Of a stretch of DNA of 60,000 bases, positions 10,632 to 18,687 are shown one piece after another. The position numbers and the translations under genes were made by a program. The stretch is from Symsagittifera roscoffensis. Taxonomy: Eukaryota > Xenacoelomorpha > Acoela > Convolutidae. The stretch spans positions 45,429,448-45,489,447 of the forward strand of contig NC_087069.1 of assembly GCF_963678635.1 (NCBI RefSeq). The letters run 5' to 3'. The notes below the pieces were generated by a model that had not been told where the DNA came from, ran no database searches, and saw only the letters and a list, made by a program, of their open reading frames with translations. Numbering within the stretch: the stretch's first letter is position 1; the number at the start of each line of letters is the position of its first letter.

Positions 10632-11078
10632 TTAATGGGTAAGCATGTGAGTTAGGAAACGTTTCAAAACATGATCAGTTATATAAACAAAATCAGAAGC
10701 ATCACCATTAAAGTTTTTATCAAAAATCAAATGTGCAATATAAATACAAAAAGAACCGCACATGGTAGAGTTTGAGTCTTGCATGGGAAAGTTTGTCATC
10801 AATTCAGTCACTTGATGAAAATTCTCGTTCAATCGTTTATACAGATTGGTGTACTGCCAGAGAGGAAGACCGAGAGGATCAGCGAAGTATAAAACATTTC
10901 TTCTGTTGCATATCACAATCCAATGTGTCCCCGGAGAATCTGATTTTGAAGTGTTCACAATCATAAAGATGTTGTTTGGGATGTGAGGTGGAAAATTGTC
11001 GGCTGCAAATACTCCAAAAAACTTATATTTCAGATGTTTACAATTCTGAATGAGGTCCTGCAACTGGATTTCATCCAT
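10632..11078 (-). CDS. Adenovirus-type cysteine protease (PRO)
   Basis: A 148-aa member of the Ulp1/adenain family that in viruses matures capsid and core proteins. The catalytic order is visible: His52 in GTHWIV, Asp67 in YFADPLG, Gln100 and Cys107 in STMCGSF. Family knowledge says Polinton proteases use this His-Asp/Glu-Gln-Cys set. The frame stays open 28 codons further upstream, but that part has no ATG and overlaps the capsid gene. The ATG chosen here lies 2 bp after the capsid stop, which fits the compact spacing of the block. The most likely substrates are the neighbouring core and capsid proteins (inference). Confidence 0.93.
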   Translation of the reverse strand: MDEIQLQDLIQNCKHLKYKFFGVFAADNFPPHIPNNIFMIVNTSKSDSPGTHWIVICNRRNVLYFADPLGLPLWQYTNLYKRLNENFHQVTELMTNFPMQDSNSTMCGSFCIYIAHLIFDKNFNGDASDFVYITDHVLKRFLTHMLTH

Positions 11079-11080
11079 TT

Positions 11081-12388
11081 TCAGACTGTCGAAATGGGAA
11101 GGACGTTCTTTGTAATTTTGCGGTCGGAGGTAATAAATACATTGGATGAGCGTATACCCCAAACAAAAATTTCCAGGTTTGCTGTCAAAGCGTTTGAGAA
11201 TTGAAGATCGAGTGAAACTGAGCAGTTAGTAAGTTCTGGATGCAAGAAGTCATGAGCTGCCTGCTGTGTGCTAGTGAGATCAAAACACATAATAAAGTGC
11301 TGTTGGTAGTTATCCAGAGTGATTCCCAGCCCGCAGTGCAACAAACCCAGCGCTGATAGTGTGTTGAAGAAGAGACGCTTATGATCTTGTGTACTGATTG
11401 GTGTACTTGCTATTGGTAAACCATTTCGTCTCAAAGTAACTTGCTCCAGTCCAAATTTTTGATAATGAAAAGGATTCGTTCGGTTTGTTCCTAGAAATGC
11501 ATTATTTGTGTTCAATGCTATGATAATTTGTCTCACCGGTTCACGAGCAAAAATATCTTCCTGTTGCCAGCTGCGCTGACCAGCTGTTGCAAGAAATGTT
11601 TTTGTAATTTCTTCTTGATATGGGTAGTTCGCAGGAGTTTTGAGCAAAGTTGATTCAATGGCAGAGAGCACATGGTCGGTCACAGTCATTTTTCTAACAT
11701 ACAGGTTCGCTTCGAGTATTTGCAGCTTGTAATGCTTGGCAGCATCTTCCGATATAATGAGAAAGTCTTCATGAGAACGTCTGTAGGAAAGTCTGAGGGT
11801 AACACCGCTCAACAAATGCTTGTCACATGTGAAAAAATCAACTCCAGCGGGTCCATAGAACCAAATTTCATTCGATTCACGGACCAGTTCTCGTTGAGGT
11901 GTGAAATCAGCTGCATCTATTGCAGCGGGATTGTTTTCAAAACGATATCCCTGACACTTAAGCCACGAGTCCTTGGCTCCTTTGCTGTTAGAAAATTCTG
12001 TTCCAATAAAGCTTTTATGCGCAAAATTACTATTGGCATTTGAGATTTTGAGTCCATTAGCAGAGAGGGTACAGTCAGAGAAAAGGGAATACAGGGAGTT
12101 GTTTACGAGGAACGGTGAATCAGACACAGTAGGATCAGTGTTGTCGTATCGCAGATCAGCTCCACTTGATTGCGTTACTTTGCATCGTATTTCCAAATAA
12201 ATTTTTTGCAGGTCAACAAAATTATTACGGTCACCGGTGATTTCAAATTCAAGCATTGGTCCATTAGGTGAATAGACAGGTCCAATTTTTTGATCAAAAG
12301 CGTTTTCAAAAGTAATCAAAAGAGGTTGTTTTTCAAACAAATCCAGAGAGCTATGGGTAGCTTCATTGGGTAACAAATTAGCGATCAT
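11081..12388 (-). CDS. Major capsid protein, double jelly roll
   Basis: A 435-aa protein of the Polinton/adintovirus major capsid family (many animal database entries of this family are named after F54H12.2). Family-typical segments are LDLFEKQPLLI near residue 16, the VDLQKIYLEI strand near 58, VNNSLYSLFSD near 95, and LLSGVTLRL, LYVRKMTV and the NPFHYQKFGLEQVTL region in the second half. The length is usual for the family. It sits between the basic core protein upstream, with an 11-bp overlap, and the protease downstream. The frame is intact. It would form the hexon-like trimers of an icosahedral shell; the fold is inferred from homology, not shown. Confidence 0.92.
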   Translation of the reverse strand: MIANLLPNEATHSSLDLFEKQPLLITFENAFDQKIGPVYSPNGPMLEFEITGDRNNFVDLQKIYLEIRCKVTQSSGADLRYDNTDPTVSDSPFLVNNSLYSLFSDCTLSANGLKISNANSNFAHKSFIGTEFSNSKGAKDSWLKCQGYRFENNPAAIDAADFTPQRELVRESNEIWFYGPAGVDFFTCDKHLLSGVTLRLSYRRSHEDFLIISEDAAKHYKLQILEANLYVRKMTVTDHVLSAIESTLLKTPANYPYQEEITKTFLATAGQRSWQQEDIFAREPVRQIIIALNTNNAFLGTNRTNPFHYQKFGLEQVTLRRNGLPIASTPISTQDHKRLFFNTLSALGLLHCGLGITLDNYQQHFIMCFDLTSTQQAAHDFLHPELTNCSVSLDLQFSNALTANLEIFVWGIRSSNVFITSDRKITKNVLPISTV

Positions 12389-12800
12389 TTTTTATGTTTG
12401 AGAAAAAATCTGCTCGACTTCTCACTGGTCTGGTTTTTCTTCGAATGATTGTTTTTCTTTTTCGAGCCCCTACTGACCTTCTTCTTCGTAATCCATTCAT
12501 TGGTGTCTTTCGACGACGTCGTCTACCACCACCGAGTTGTTTTCTTGCAGTTTTTGTGACAGTGTTTTTCAATGCTTGTTTAGGAGACTTCTTTTTCATA
12601 GCGACATCAATTAGTTCTGGCGCTGCACTCATCAAAAGTTCTCTGCCCAGTTTTTTCGCAGCCGGTAGAATAACCCGTCGTGCAAACGGTATAGCAACAC
12701 GACCAATACCAGCAGCCAAAGCGCCAAATCCACTGCCGCGTTGTCGGTAGTGTCCAGAGAAATGAGGAAGTGAAGCTTGCTTTGCATAATATTGTTCCAT
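12378..12800 (-). CDS. Arginine-rich virion core protein, pX-like
   Basis: A 140-aa protein with a Gly-Ser-Gly-Phe-Gly stretch near residue 22, a hydrophobic amphipathic segment (AIPFARRVILPAAKKLGREL) at about 36-55, then two strongly basic clusters (GGGRRRRRK near 90-98, and KRKTIIRRKTRPVRSR near 114-129). This layout matches the small core proteins seen next to the capsid gene in adintoviruses and compared with adenovirus pX/pVII. The likely role is DNA condensation or membrane disruption after protease cleavage; this is inferred from composition and position. It starts 6 bp after the penton stop and overlaps the capsid start. Confidence 0.82.
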   Translation of the reverse strand: MEQYYAKQASLPHFSGHYRQRGSGFGALAAGIGRVAIPFARRVILPAAKKLGRELLMSAAPELIDVAMKKKSPKQALKNTVTKTARKQLGGGRRRRRKTPMNGLRRRRSVGARKRKTIIRRKTRPVRSRADFFSNIKNDR

Positions 12801-12806
12801 TGGTTT

Positions 12807-13676
12807 TCAATCAAAGCGCTTGAATTTTAGAGTCAACACAACTTTACCAGTTCCTGCAAAGGGCACTAGTCTTCCAGTTTCTGTGCGCAACTGTACCGAT
12901 ATTGATTGTACAGATGAAGTGAATAATTTTTTATAGTCTAAATTAGTGAAGTTTTTTCGATGATTAGGTTCAATGCTGCAGGCACTACCGTTTTTGATGC
13001 GTCTATTTGAATCAATGACGCGTAACAATGGGGCCTTTGCATCACCAACAGTTTGGTATTGAATAATGTCAATATAGACAAAAATTAGACTTGTCCCACT
13101 TGATAAGTCATATGGGAAATGAGATTCGTACAGTTCGTTTCCCTCATAAGATGCATCGAAGGAGGGTATCATTTTGTATCCAATGTGATATTCACCGTTC
13201 TCATCAAGCTTTGCATTGTAGCCTAACAGACTGGGTATTTGGGGACTTGGGAATGAGATTCCTTCATTTGCGTTCATCCAAATGCTCATGCTATTCGTGA
13301 TTTCTTGAGGACTCGCATCAAAATGAATTTTGTCTTTGAGTTTTGTTTTTATCTCATTAATCAATTGTTCTATAAAAGTGTACTCTCCTGATTTGATAAA
13401 AACTTTTTCGCCATAGTAGGGTCTGGAAATTGTATTCGGATTGCCAGCGTTGGATTTACTGGCTACTACTTCGGATGCTCTGAAGTACGTAAATTCCTCA
13501 TCAGTAACATTGTTTAATTTTGTGGGGAAAATTATTTCTGAGAGAGCAACTCTCCAATCTCCGTCTAAAGCTATTTCTTCTTTACAAAAATTTCTAAAAC
13601 TGGCCAAAGTGTTGTCTGGGAAATAATCCATTGATGCTGTTGAAATCAAATGTACAGTAAACTCATCACTGCCCAT
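12807..13676 (-). CDS. Minor capsid (penton) protein
   Basis: A 289-aa single-jelly-roll-type minor capsid protein. The N-terminus, with FTVHLISTASMDYFPDNTLA and the following WRVALSEIIFPT, is typical of Polinton pentons. The C-terminus ends in a VVLTLKFKRFD strand. The frame is open nine codons further upstream, but without an ATG. The ATG used overlaps the end of the integrase by 11 bp. The protein would occupy the fivefold vertices with the major capsid protein encoded two genes downstream. No damage is visible. Confidence 0.87.
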   Translation of the reverse strand: MGSDEFTVHLISTASMDYFPDNTLASFRNFCKEEIALDGDWRVALSEIIFPTKLNNVTDEEFTYFRASEVVASKSNAGNPNTISRPYYGEKVFIKSGEYTFIEQLINEIKTKLKDKIHFDASPQEITNSMSIWMNANEGISFPSPQIPSLLGYNAKLDENGEYHIGYKMIPSFDASYEGNELYESHFPYDLSSGTSLIFVYIDIIQYQTVGDAKAPLLRVIDSNRRIKNGSACSIEPNHRKNFTNLDYKKLFTSSVQSISVQLRTETGRLVPFAGTGKVVLTLKFKRFD

Positions 13677-14661
13677 TTTCGTTATAATCAGCTTTGTTTC
13701 CAATTAAACTAAGTTCTTTTTCATAAAATTTTCCGCTGATTTCTTCCTTTTCCGCATCAATGAGACTGTATGTTGGAGGGTTTACAGTAGGAATGGCAAC
13801 TATTTCAAAAACTTCGTCTGTAAAAATCTGCTTGTAACCTTTTCTAAAAGGCAAGTCAGTCTTCGCTATTCGCACATAATCACCAACATAAAACTTTGGT
13901 TTCTGTACCAACTTCGATGAACTGTTTGCAATTAATGAAACTAAAGCAGGTACATGTTTTCTTGTGACCTTGTTTGGAGCCAATTTTGTAACTCTATTAA
14001 CGCGTGAGTTAATCGTTTGAACAAAACTTTGTAATTTTTCAATATAACTGTAAGTCCATTCAAACTCCAAATATTTGTAGATAATATTTTTCAGCGATCG
14101 AATGTTTCTTTCGGCAAACGCTGATTTTTTTTCACTGTGAGTATTGTATTTGATGATTTCTCGTTTAGTACATAACTTTTCGAACTCTCCTTTAAACTCG
14201 GTGCCTTTGTCAACCCAAACTTTTTTTGGTTGTTTTGTTTTGATCATTTTTTTGAAAGCTTCGGTTGTTTCTTTAGCATATTTGGTCTTCAGGGGTTCCA
14301 CTCGTAAGTAGCGAGAGAGACAATCGACAGCAACTAATAAATATCGTACCCCTCGGTTATATTTAGCCAATTTATCAACATAAGCCAAGTCAAGAGACCA
14401 AATTTCGTTGATATCGTTAACAATCACTTTTAGCCGAGGATATGTTTTACGAAACAATCCATACTTTGTATGTGATGATTGAGATCTCAGAAATTTTCTA
14501 ACTTTTTCTGGTGAGAGTTGACTAGCATTTGTTAAATTTTTAACGCTACCAAATGCAGCTGGACCTTTCGTGTAGAGTAATTTGAGTTTCTTTTCTTCAC
14601 TGATAGTAGGATTTCCATTCTTTTGTTGACGTTGTCGCAAACGATTCTTTACTGCTTTCAT
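13666..14661 (-). CDS. Retroviral-type integrase (INT)
   Basis: A 331-aa integrase of the RVE superfamily. The D-D-E triad lies at about residue 91 (WSLDLAYV), 151 (WVDKGTEF) and 184 (SAFAERNIRSLK). The C-terminal part (FYVGDYVRI, then the YSLIDAEKEEISGKFYEKEL end) is the usual Polinton integrase tail. The frame continues upstream to an ATG at 14889, but those 76 codons overlap a conserved part of the linker-protein gene in another frame. A start at one of the three Met codons close to residue 77 (14661) is therefore preferred. The enzyme joins the inverted repeat ends to target DNA. Confidence 0.92.
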   Translation of the reverse strand: MKAVKNRLRQRQQKNGNPTISEEKKLKLLYTKGPAAFGSVKNLTNASQLSPEKVRKFLRSQSSHTKYGLFRKTYPRLKVIVNDINEIWSLDLAYVDKLAKYNRGVRYLLVAVDCLSRYLRVEPLKTKYAKETTEAFKKMIKTKQPKKVWVDKGTEFKGEFEKLCTKREIIKYNTHSEKKSAFAERNIRSLKNIIYKYLEFEWTYSYIEKLQSFVQTINSRVNRVTKLAPNKVTRKHVPALVSLIANSSSKLVQKPKFYVGDYVRIAKTDLPFRKGYKQIFTDEVFEIVAIPTVNPPTYSLIDAEKEEISGKFYEKELSLIGNKADYNENGQ

Positions 14662-15532
14662 AGTTTTTATCATCGTCGTCATCGTCGTCGTTGGGGAAAA
14701 ATTCTTTTTTCTTGGTTTTTCTTTTGTCAGATTGCTTGGTTCTGGGTTTGAGAGTTGTCGATCGAGTCTTCGAAGAGGAGGGTTTTGATATCTTCGAGTC
14801 CTCAGTTGTCGGGTTGTCGGAGACGAAGGAGGAAGAAGTTGAGGGCTTAGCTGCTTCGCTCTTAAGCGAGCGGAGAATCTGTTTGGCATAAGTGTTAGAC
14901 ACTAAGCTAGGATCAAGATTCAGTTCTTTCAAAATTTGAGGATAAAAAACACCTTCAAGTTTTTTTGTGTTTTGCTGTGTATCGTACAAAAAGGATTCAA
15001 TTTTAACGAGTGTTGGTTTTCCTTGAATTAGAACATATCCGTCAACGTCTAATGTCAAGGATTCAACTTTGAACAACTGCTTCAGCACTATGTTTGCCCT
15101 TTCCAATTTATTAGCTTCCAATAGCTCTTGAATGGATTCCATAATCTTTCGAAACACTTCAGCGGTTTTTCTATAACTTTTTTCATCCTTTTTTTCTAAT
15201 CTCTTTGAACTTGTCTGCTGCTGAGAATTGTATGATTCAATATTTTCTTCTGCTTCATCATCACCATCACCACTGAAATTAGTAAGCGCAGATAAATTTC
15301 TTTTTCGAAGATTTGGTACTACATTACTAGGGGTTAAGGGAATAGGAGATGTTGGGTTTAATGGTGGTGGAGAGTCACGGCTGATATTTCGTTCTCGAAA
15401 TCGTTGTATGTAATTGAGTTGAGATGATTTGTCGTTAATTAATGGATTATGAAGGATTTGAGATTGTGGTGCAGTTTTTTCATCTGGAGCATATGTTTTT
15501 CGAGGAATGAGGATGAATTCTTCAGCATACAT
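14597..15532 (-). CDS. Conserved Polinton protein with acidic C-terminus, unknown function
   Basis: A 311-aa protein starting MYAEEFILIPRKTY, a start style common to a conserved Polinton/adintovirus gene next to the integrase. The middle (about residues 145-245) has the LDVDGYVLIQGKP motif and the FYPQILKELNLDPSLV helix typical of that family. The N-terminal third and the tail are Ser/Thr/Pro- and charge-rich and look disordered, with eight consecutive Asp near residue 288. The last ~65 bp overlap the chosen integrase start in another frame. The function is unknown; its position with the morphogenesis genes suggests a virion or assembly role (inference). Confidence 0.75.
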   Translation of the reverse strand: MYAEEFILIPRKTYAPDEKTAPQSQILHNPLINDKSSQLNYIQRFRERNISRDSPPPLNPTSPIPLTPSNVVPNLRKRNLSALTNFSGDGDDEAEENIESYNSQQQTSSKRLEKKDEKSYRKTAEVFRKIMESIQELLEANKLERANIVLKQLFKVESLTLDVDGYVLIQGKPTLVKIESFLYDTQQNTKKLEGVFYPQILKELNLDPSLVSNTYAKQILRSLKSEAAKPSTSSSFVSDNPTTEDSKISKPSSSKTRSTTLKPRTKQSDKRKTKKKEFFPNDDDDDDDKNYESSKESFATTSTKEWKSYYQ

Positions 15533-15542
15533 GCTTAAGGTT

Positions 15543-15800
15543 CTAGTTTTTCAGGTAAATGTAACACGATTCTCCGATTGATTTAACCAGTGAAATATTG
15601 TTTGCCAGAACTTTTCGTTTTTCTCGGATACTAAACTTAGGGTCAACAATTTTTCCAAATGGTATTTTCTTACTCTCGATGAAACTCTTGTTAGCTGGAA
15701 CATGTCCCAGAAAAACATTTACAAAACAATCGCAAAGAAATCTAATAAAATTTGAATCAGCTCCTGTCAAAATTGATCTACAATGGCGACTATTGAGCAT
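15543..15800 (-). CDS. Small conserved Polinton protein, unknown function
   Basis: An 85-aa protein, MLNSRHCRSILTG and so on, with FIRFLCDCFVNVFLGHVP followed by a basic region (FSIREKRKVL). From memory, small ~100-aa Polinton proteins with a cluster of conserved leucine/cysteine residues followed by KRKxL lie in this place next to the ATPase. It starts 11 bp inside the end of the ATPase gene and stops 10 bp before the linker-protein start. An in-frame ATG at 15833 is possible but would overlap the ATPase more. The function is unknown. Confidence 0.65.
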   Translation of the reverse strand: MLNSRHCRSILTGADSNFIRFLCDCFVNVFLGHVPANKSFIESKKIPFGKIVDPKFSIREKRKVLANNISLVKSIGESCYIYLKN

Positions 15801-16482
15801 TTGCTTCAATATACATAATTCTTTCTCTTTCATTTTCAAGAGATGTGATAACTGCTTTTGAGGATGGTAAATAGAAAATGGTTGGTGATGGTGGAACTAT
15901 GTTTGACGAATAACGAAGACATTCTGAAGTTTTGGGATCCAAGTCTATCAACAGATGACCGAAATCTTCTTTCGTTGCCAACTGATACGCATGACGGAGG
16001 AATTTTGCATTATTCAACTGTCTGCCTAAATAATCAATTTGTTGAATGTCTCGAGGTGATTTGAACAAAATTAAATGAGTTGTATTCAAATCTATTGTAC
16101 GTGATTGCTTACTTTGCTGAAATAAATTGTGCTTGACATAAATAACATGAACATTTTTATGTCGGCCTGCTGTAGCTAATTTAACAAAATCTTTTTCATT
16201 AAAAATTTCTTCACAGGTATCATCAAAGACAATCATACAATCCCGTAAGTTATTAACAATTTCAAAGCTGGATAATTTTATAAATTCAATGTCAAATTTG
16301 TTGTGAGAAACAAAGGAACGGTATTTGGGTTGATCGTGAAGATAAAAATAAAATATCTTGTTATACGATGGATAGAATGTACCTTTGAGAAGCATTTGAA
16401 AAATTAAATCAGTTTTGCCAGATCCTGAGGGACCTGAAACGGACATAAACAGACGATCTTTTGTTGAAATGATCTTATTCAT
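15790..16482 (-). CDS. FtsK/HerA-type genome-packaging ATPase
   Basis: A 230-aa P-loop ATPase. Walker A GPSGSGKT is at residues 17-24 and Walker B CMIVFDD at about 82-88. A downstream GRHKNVHVIYVKHN segment matches the sensor/arginine region of the family. It is the Polinton packaging ATPase that would pump the DNA into preformed capsids. The frame is open 20 codons further upstream without an ATG. The ATG chosen lies 2 bp after the stop of the small membrane-protein gene. The frame is intact and of usual length. Confidence 0.92.
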   Translation of the reverse strand: MNKIISTKDRLFMSVSGPSGSGKTDLIFQMLLKGTFYPSYNKIFYFYLHDQPKYRSFVSHNKFDIEFIKLSSFEIVNNLRDCMIVFDDTCEEIFNEKDFVKLATAGRHKNVHVIYVKHNLFQQSKQSRTIDLNTTHLILFKSPRDIQQIDYLGRQLNNAKFLRHAYQLATKEDFGHLLIDLDPKTSECLRYSSNIVPPSPTIFYLPSSKAVITSLENERERIMYIEANAQ

Positions 16483-16484
16483 TA

Positions 16485-16775
16485 TTATAATTTGGGATTG
16501 GGTAACATGTAACCAACTGTACTGGATAGTATTGAAAGCCAAATGGCAGTCTCATCACAACTAAGGTTGTAAAAAGACAATTTTGAAATAGATAAAGAGA
16601 GCAAAATGAAAATGAAACAGACTTGCGTGAAAAAGACAACTTCTGCAGACGGAAGAGAAACAGAATTACAAAATTTCCAAGATCTGTTTTCGTGAGATAA
16701 AGACTTTTCGGCAACACCAATGTCAACAAAGTCGCAATCATTGTTCTCGACAGTGGTGGTTTCTTCAATTTCCAT
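16485..16775 (-). CDS. Small predicted membrane protein
   Basis: A 96-aa protein with an acidic N-terminus (MEIEETTTVENNDCDFVDIG), one hydrophobic segment (VVFFTQVCFIFILLSLSI) at about residues 46-63 and a C-terminus reading WLSILSSTVGYMLPNPKL. The hydrophobic segment predicts a single membrane span. From memory, the W-x-x-L-L-S-S-x-x-G-Y-x-L-P-N-P ending recurs in short Polinton-encoded proteins. A second overlapping frame of 97 codons (16475-16768) has no ATG-supported case. A place in a virion membrane or in release is possible but not shown. Confidence 0.6.
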   Translation of the reverse strand: MEIEETTTVENNDCDFVDIGVAEKSLSHENRSWKFCNSVSLPSAEVVFFTQVCFIFILLSLSISKLSFYNLSCDETAIWLSILSSTVGYMLPNPKL

Positions 16776-17061
16776 GTTTACTGGAAGACTTTTTTTGCTT
16801 ATTTGTATCAAGGTTGATAGTTACAACTGCATACCAATCGCCTTTTTTTCTCTCTGATCTATTGCCGTTTGGTTTGTATTTTATTATATATCTTGCTATG
16901 TTTTTGTCTGTCAGAAGTATCCGAACAATTTTTTCTACGTTTCCGGTACTGATTTCGTCTAATAACTCTTTTGGTAAATTCTCACCTGTTAAACTCACAT
17001 TTTGTGTGTTTTCTTTTGGCAAAAATATTTTTTTGAAATTTTGAATTTTCAAACACGACAT
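16765..17061 (-). CDS. Accessory protein, paralogue of the next gene upstream
   Basis: A 98-aa protein starting MSCLKIQNFKKIF. Its middle, LPKELLDEISTGNVEKI, lines up with LPAELKELVKTDNVEEI of the protein at 17160-17459. Both continue with an alanine-centred helix, a K-x-K-x-N turn and an aromatic strand, so the two look like a tandem duplication. No database family is recognised. It overlaps the membrane-protein start by 11 bp, which suggests co-expression within the accessory block. Confidence 0.6.
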   Translation of the reverse strand: MSCLKIQNFKKIFLPKENTQNVSLTGENLPKELLDEISTGNVEKIVRILLTDKNIARYIIKYKPNGNRSERKKGDWYAVVTINLDTNKQKKSSSKHGN

Positions 17062-17159
17062 GTTAGCAACTAGTAATCTCACAAGATCAAAAGAAAATGA
17101 AAACAATCAATAATTATATTTATTATGATTCACAAAACTTGGCATATATATGTGATTCG

Positions 17160-17459
17160 TCATTTCGGTTCAACAGGCAAATCAACTCCTCGTTCAATGA
17201 AGAAAAACTCATACTTTGTGAATTTGTCATGTTTACAATTAGATTTGAACTTTACAACAAAATGAGCAGCAACTCTGATAGTGGCTTGAACTAAATGTAT
17301 TTCCTCAACGTTATCAGTTTTGACTAATTCTTTCAGTTCAGCTGGAAGCTGATGGTCATGCAAATGGATTTGTCTTCTCTCTCCCAGCTGAGGTTGCAGC
17401 CCTTCCAGGTTGAGATTGAACAACGGAATTGACTGGCGAAATTCCTGGAGTCTGGACAT
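17160..17459 (-). CDS. Accessory protein, tandem paralogue
   Basis: A 99-aa protein starting MSRLQEFRQSIPLF. It shares the LPxEL...NVExI core, the following A/K-x-K-x-N segment and overall length with the product of 16765-17061. The frame is open 17 codons upstream without an ATG. Its first ~100 bp overlap, in another frame, the 3' end of the gene upstream. The function is unknown. Confidence 0.55.
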   Translation of the reverse strand: MSRLQEFRQSIPLFNLNLEGLQPQLGERRQIHLHDHQLPAELKELVKTDNVEEIHLVQATIRVAAHFVVKFKSNCKHDKFTKYEFFFIERGVDLPVEPK

Positions 17460-17643
17460 TGTACAGGTGAAAGTAGTCAAGAACTGTAAAAAATTTCCGT
17501 AAATTATCAATTTCGATATCGTTCAGTGTAATTTGTTCGAATTTTTGTAGGAGAGGTTTTCCTCGACAATCTAATATGCCTGTCCGAGTAAGAGTAACTT
17601 TAATTCTTGGTGTTAAACTGTTTTCAGGACTCTGATTAGTCAT
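17356..17643 (-). CDS. Accessory protein with possible PC4-like core
   Basis: A 95-aa protein (from MTNQSPENS). The core PRIKVTLTRTGILDCRGKPL followed by QKFEQITLNDIEIDNLRKFF has the strand-strand-helix rhythm of PC4-type single-strand DNA-binding proteins and resembles the core of the 123-aa protein at 19491-19862. This is pattern recognition only. An upstream ATG at 17700 would add 19 residues but overlap the previous gene more. The tail is Ser/Gly-rich. Confidence 0.45.
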   Translation of the reverse strand: MTNQSPENSLTPRIKVTLTRTGILDCRGKPLLQKFEQITLNDIEIDNLRKFFTVLDYFHLYNVQTPGISPVNSVVQSQPGRAATSAGREKTNPFA

Positions 17644-18223
17644 TGAAGCGTAAACCACCAAATTTGGAGATAAGGTTGTTTGCATCATTGGACAGTTCAT
17701 TTTGTAACCAATCGAAAAAAACTTTGGATTTTCTACGGGTACAATGCTTTAATAATTGATGCGAGGGAAGTAAATGAGAATGTCGTTTGCAAATATGTTT
17801 TTCTTGACCCAATAACTGTTCAATCTTTGGGCAGCCAATATCTTCCAAATTGGTCACGGGTAATTTCAAGTATTCAGCTAATAAAACAGATTTTTGTGTA
17901 CCTTTAGCAAAAAAATGGGAATTTGGGTTCCTCAAACGAATGCTGTCAAAAATTTGATCCAAGTATGGGTAAGGGTATTCACCTTCGTCCCAACGAAGCC
18001 CGTGTAGAAATTTAGATACCCAATTGTACGCTTTTTTCTCTTCTTTTGGTAAATTGTTGAATTGAACTGGTGGCAGAAAATGAATTGTATCAATTGTATT
18101 AGCAGAGCAAACGGAAAGTTCCTTTATGATCAAAGGTTTCTTGCCACATTTAAATCCTTCAATATCTAAAATAATGAGATGGTTGAAAAACACTTTTTTA
18201 GTTTTCTTTCTTTGGGTAAACAT
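17636..18223 (-). CDS. Possible DEDD-type 3'-5' exonuclease-like protein
   Basis: A 195-aa protein. The start of the conserved part, ILDIEGFKCGKKPLIIKEL, carries a D-x-E as in exonuclease motif I of RNase H-like folds. A WDEGEYPYPYLDQIF segment follows, then HFFAKGTQKSVLLAEYL, then a Cys/His-containing end (LEDIGCPKIEQL, HICKRHSH, KHCTRRKS). From memory, this arrangement matches a family of uncharacterised animal and transposon proteins usually modelled as exonuclease-like. It begins 9 bp after the stop of the 140-aa gene. A role in trimming or repair during replication is inference; a nucleic-acid-binding pseudo-enzyme is the alternative. Confidence 0.6.
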   Translation of the reverse strand: MFTQRKKTKKVFFNHLIILDIEGFKCGKKPLIIKELSVCSANTIDTIHFLPPVQFNNLPKEEKKAYNWVSKFLHGLRWDEGEYPYPYLDQIFDSIRLRNPNSHFFAKGTQKSVLLAEYLKLPVTNLEDIGCPKIEQLLGQEKHICKRHSHLLPSHQLLKHCTRRKSKVFFDWLQNELSNDANNLISKFGGLRFND

Positions 18224-18232
18224 GACTTTCAC

Positions 18233-18640
18233 TCAACATTCCAACAAACGAAATAACTTTGGTCTGAATGTTTTAAGAAATAAGCAAAACGCAATACCTG
18301 TCACGTGACCCAGGTAACAGTTTTTTATTGGACAAGGCAAAACATATGTGTACCCAGGACCGGTATGATTTTTTTCTTGCAAATATCCTGCTGCGTCATG
18401 CAAAATAGCATGTATTCTAAGAAATTTGAAATGTTTCAAGTGTTTGTCGAGCGACGAATTGTCTATTCCAATTAAACCACCATATGGTCTGTTTTTCAAA
18501 ACAAAATCCAAATTAATATCAGCATCTAAATACAAACAAGTGGCTAAAAAATACTGAAATCTGACTGATTTGTCTGGATATTGTGATTTTAAGTCTATAA
18601 AAATTTCATGAATGAGTTTTAAATCGAAAGTTGAAATCAT
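18233..18640 (-). CDS. Accessory protein of unknown function
   Basis: A 135-aa protein counted from the first ATG (MISTFDLKL). The C-terminal half has HAILHDAAGYLQEKN, then GPGYTYVLPCPIKNC and a GHVTGIAFCLF segment. I do not recognise a family. It lies between the 262-aa gene and the exonuclease-like gene in the same direction with tight spacing, so it is probably transcribed with the accessory block. Confidence 0.55.
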   Translation of the reverse strand: MISTFDLKLIHEIFIDLKSQYPDKSVRFQYFLATCLYLDADINLDFVLKNRPYGGLIGIDNSSLDKHLKHFKFLRIHAILHDAAGYLQEKNHTGPGYTYVLPCPIKNCYLGHVTGIAFCLFLKTFRPKLFRLLEC

Positions 18641-18687
18641 GTTTACTGAACTCAATATAATGAAAAAGGAATAATGAAAAGTATCAA

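Noticed and set aside
16475-16768. 97-codon frame overlapping the small membrane-protein gene
   Set aside because: It shares most of its length with a better-supported frame that has an ATG, a membrane span and exact spacing to the ATPase.
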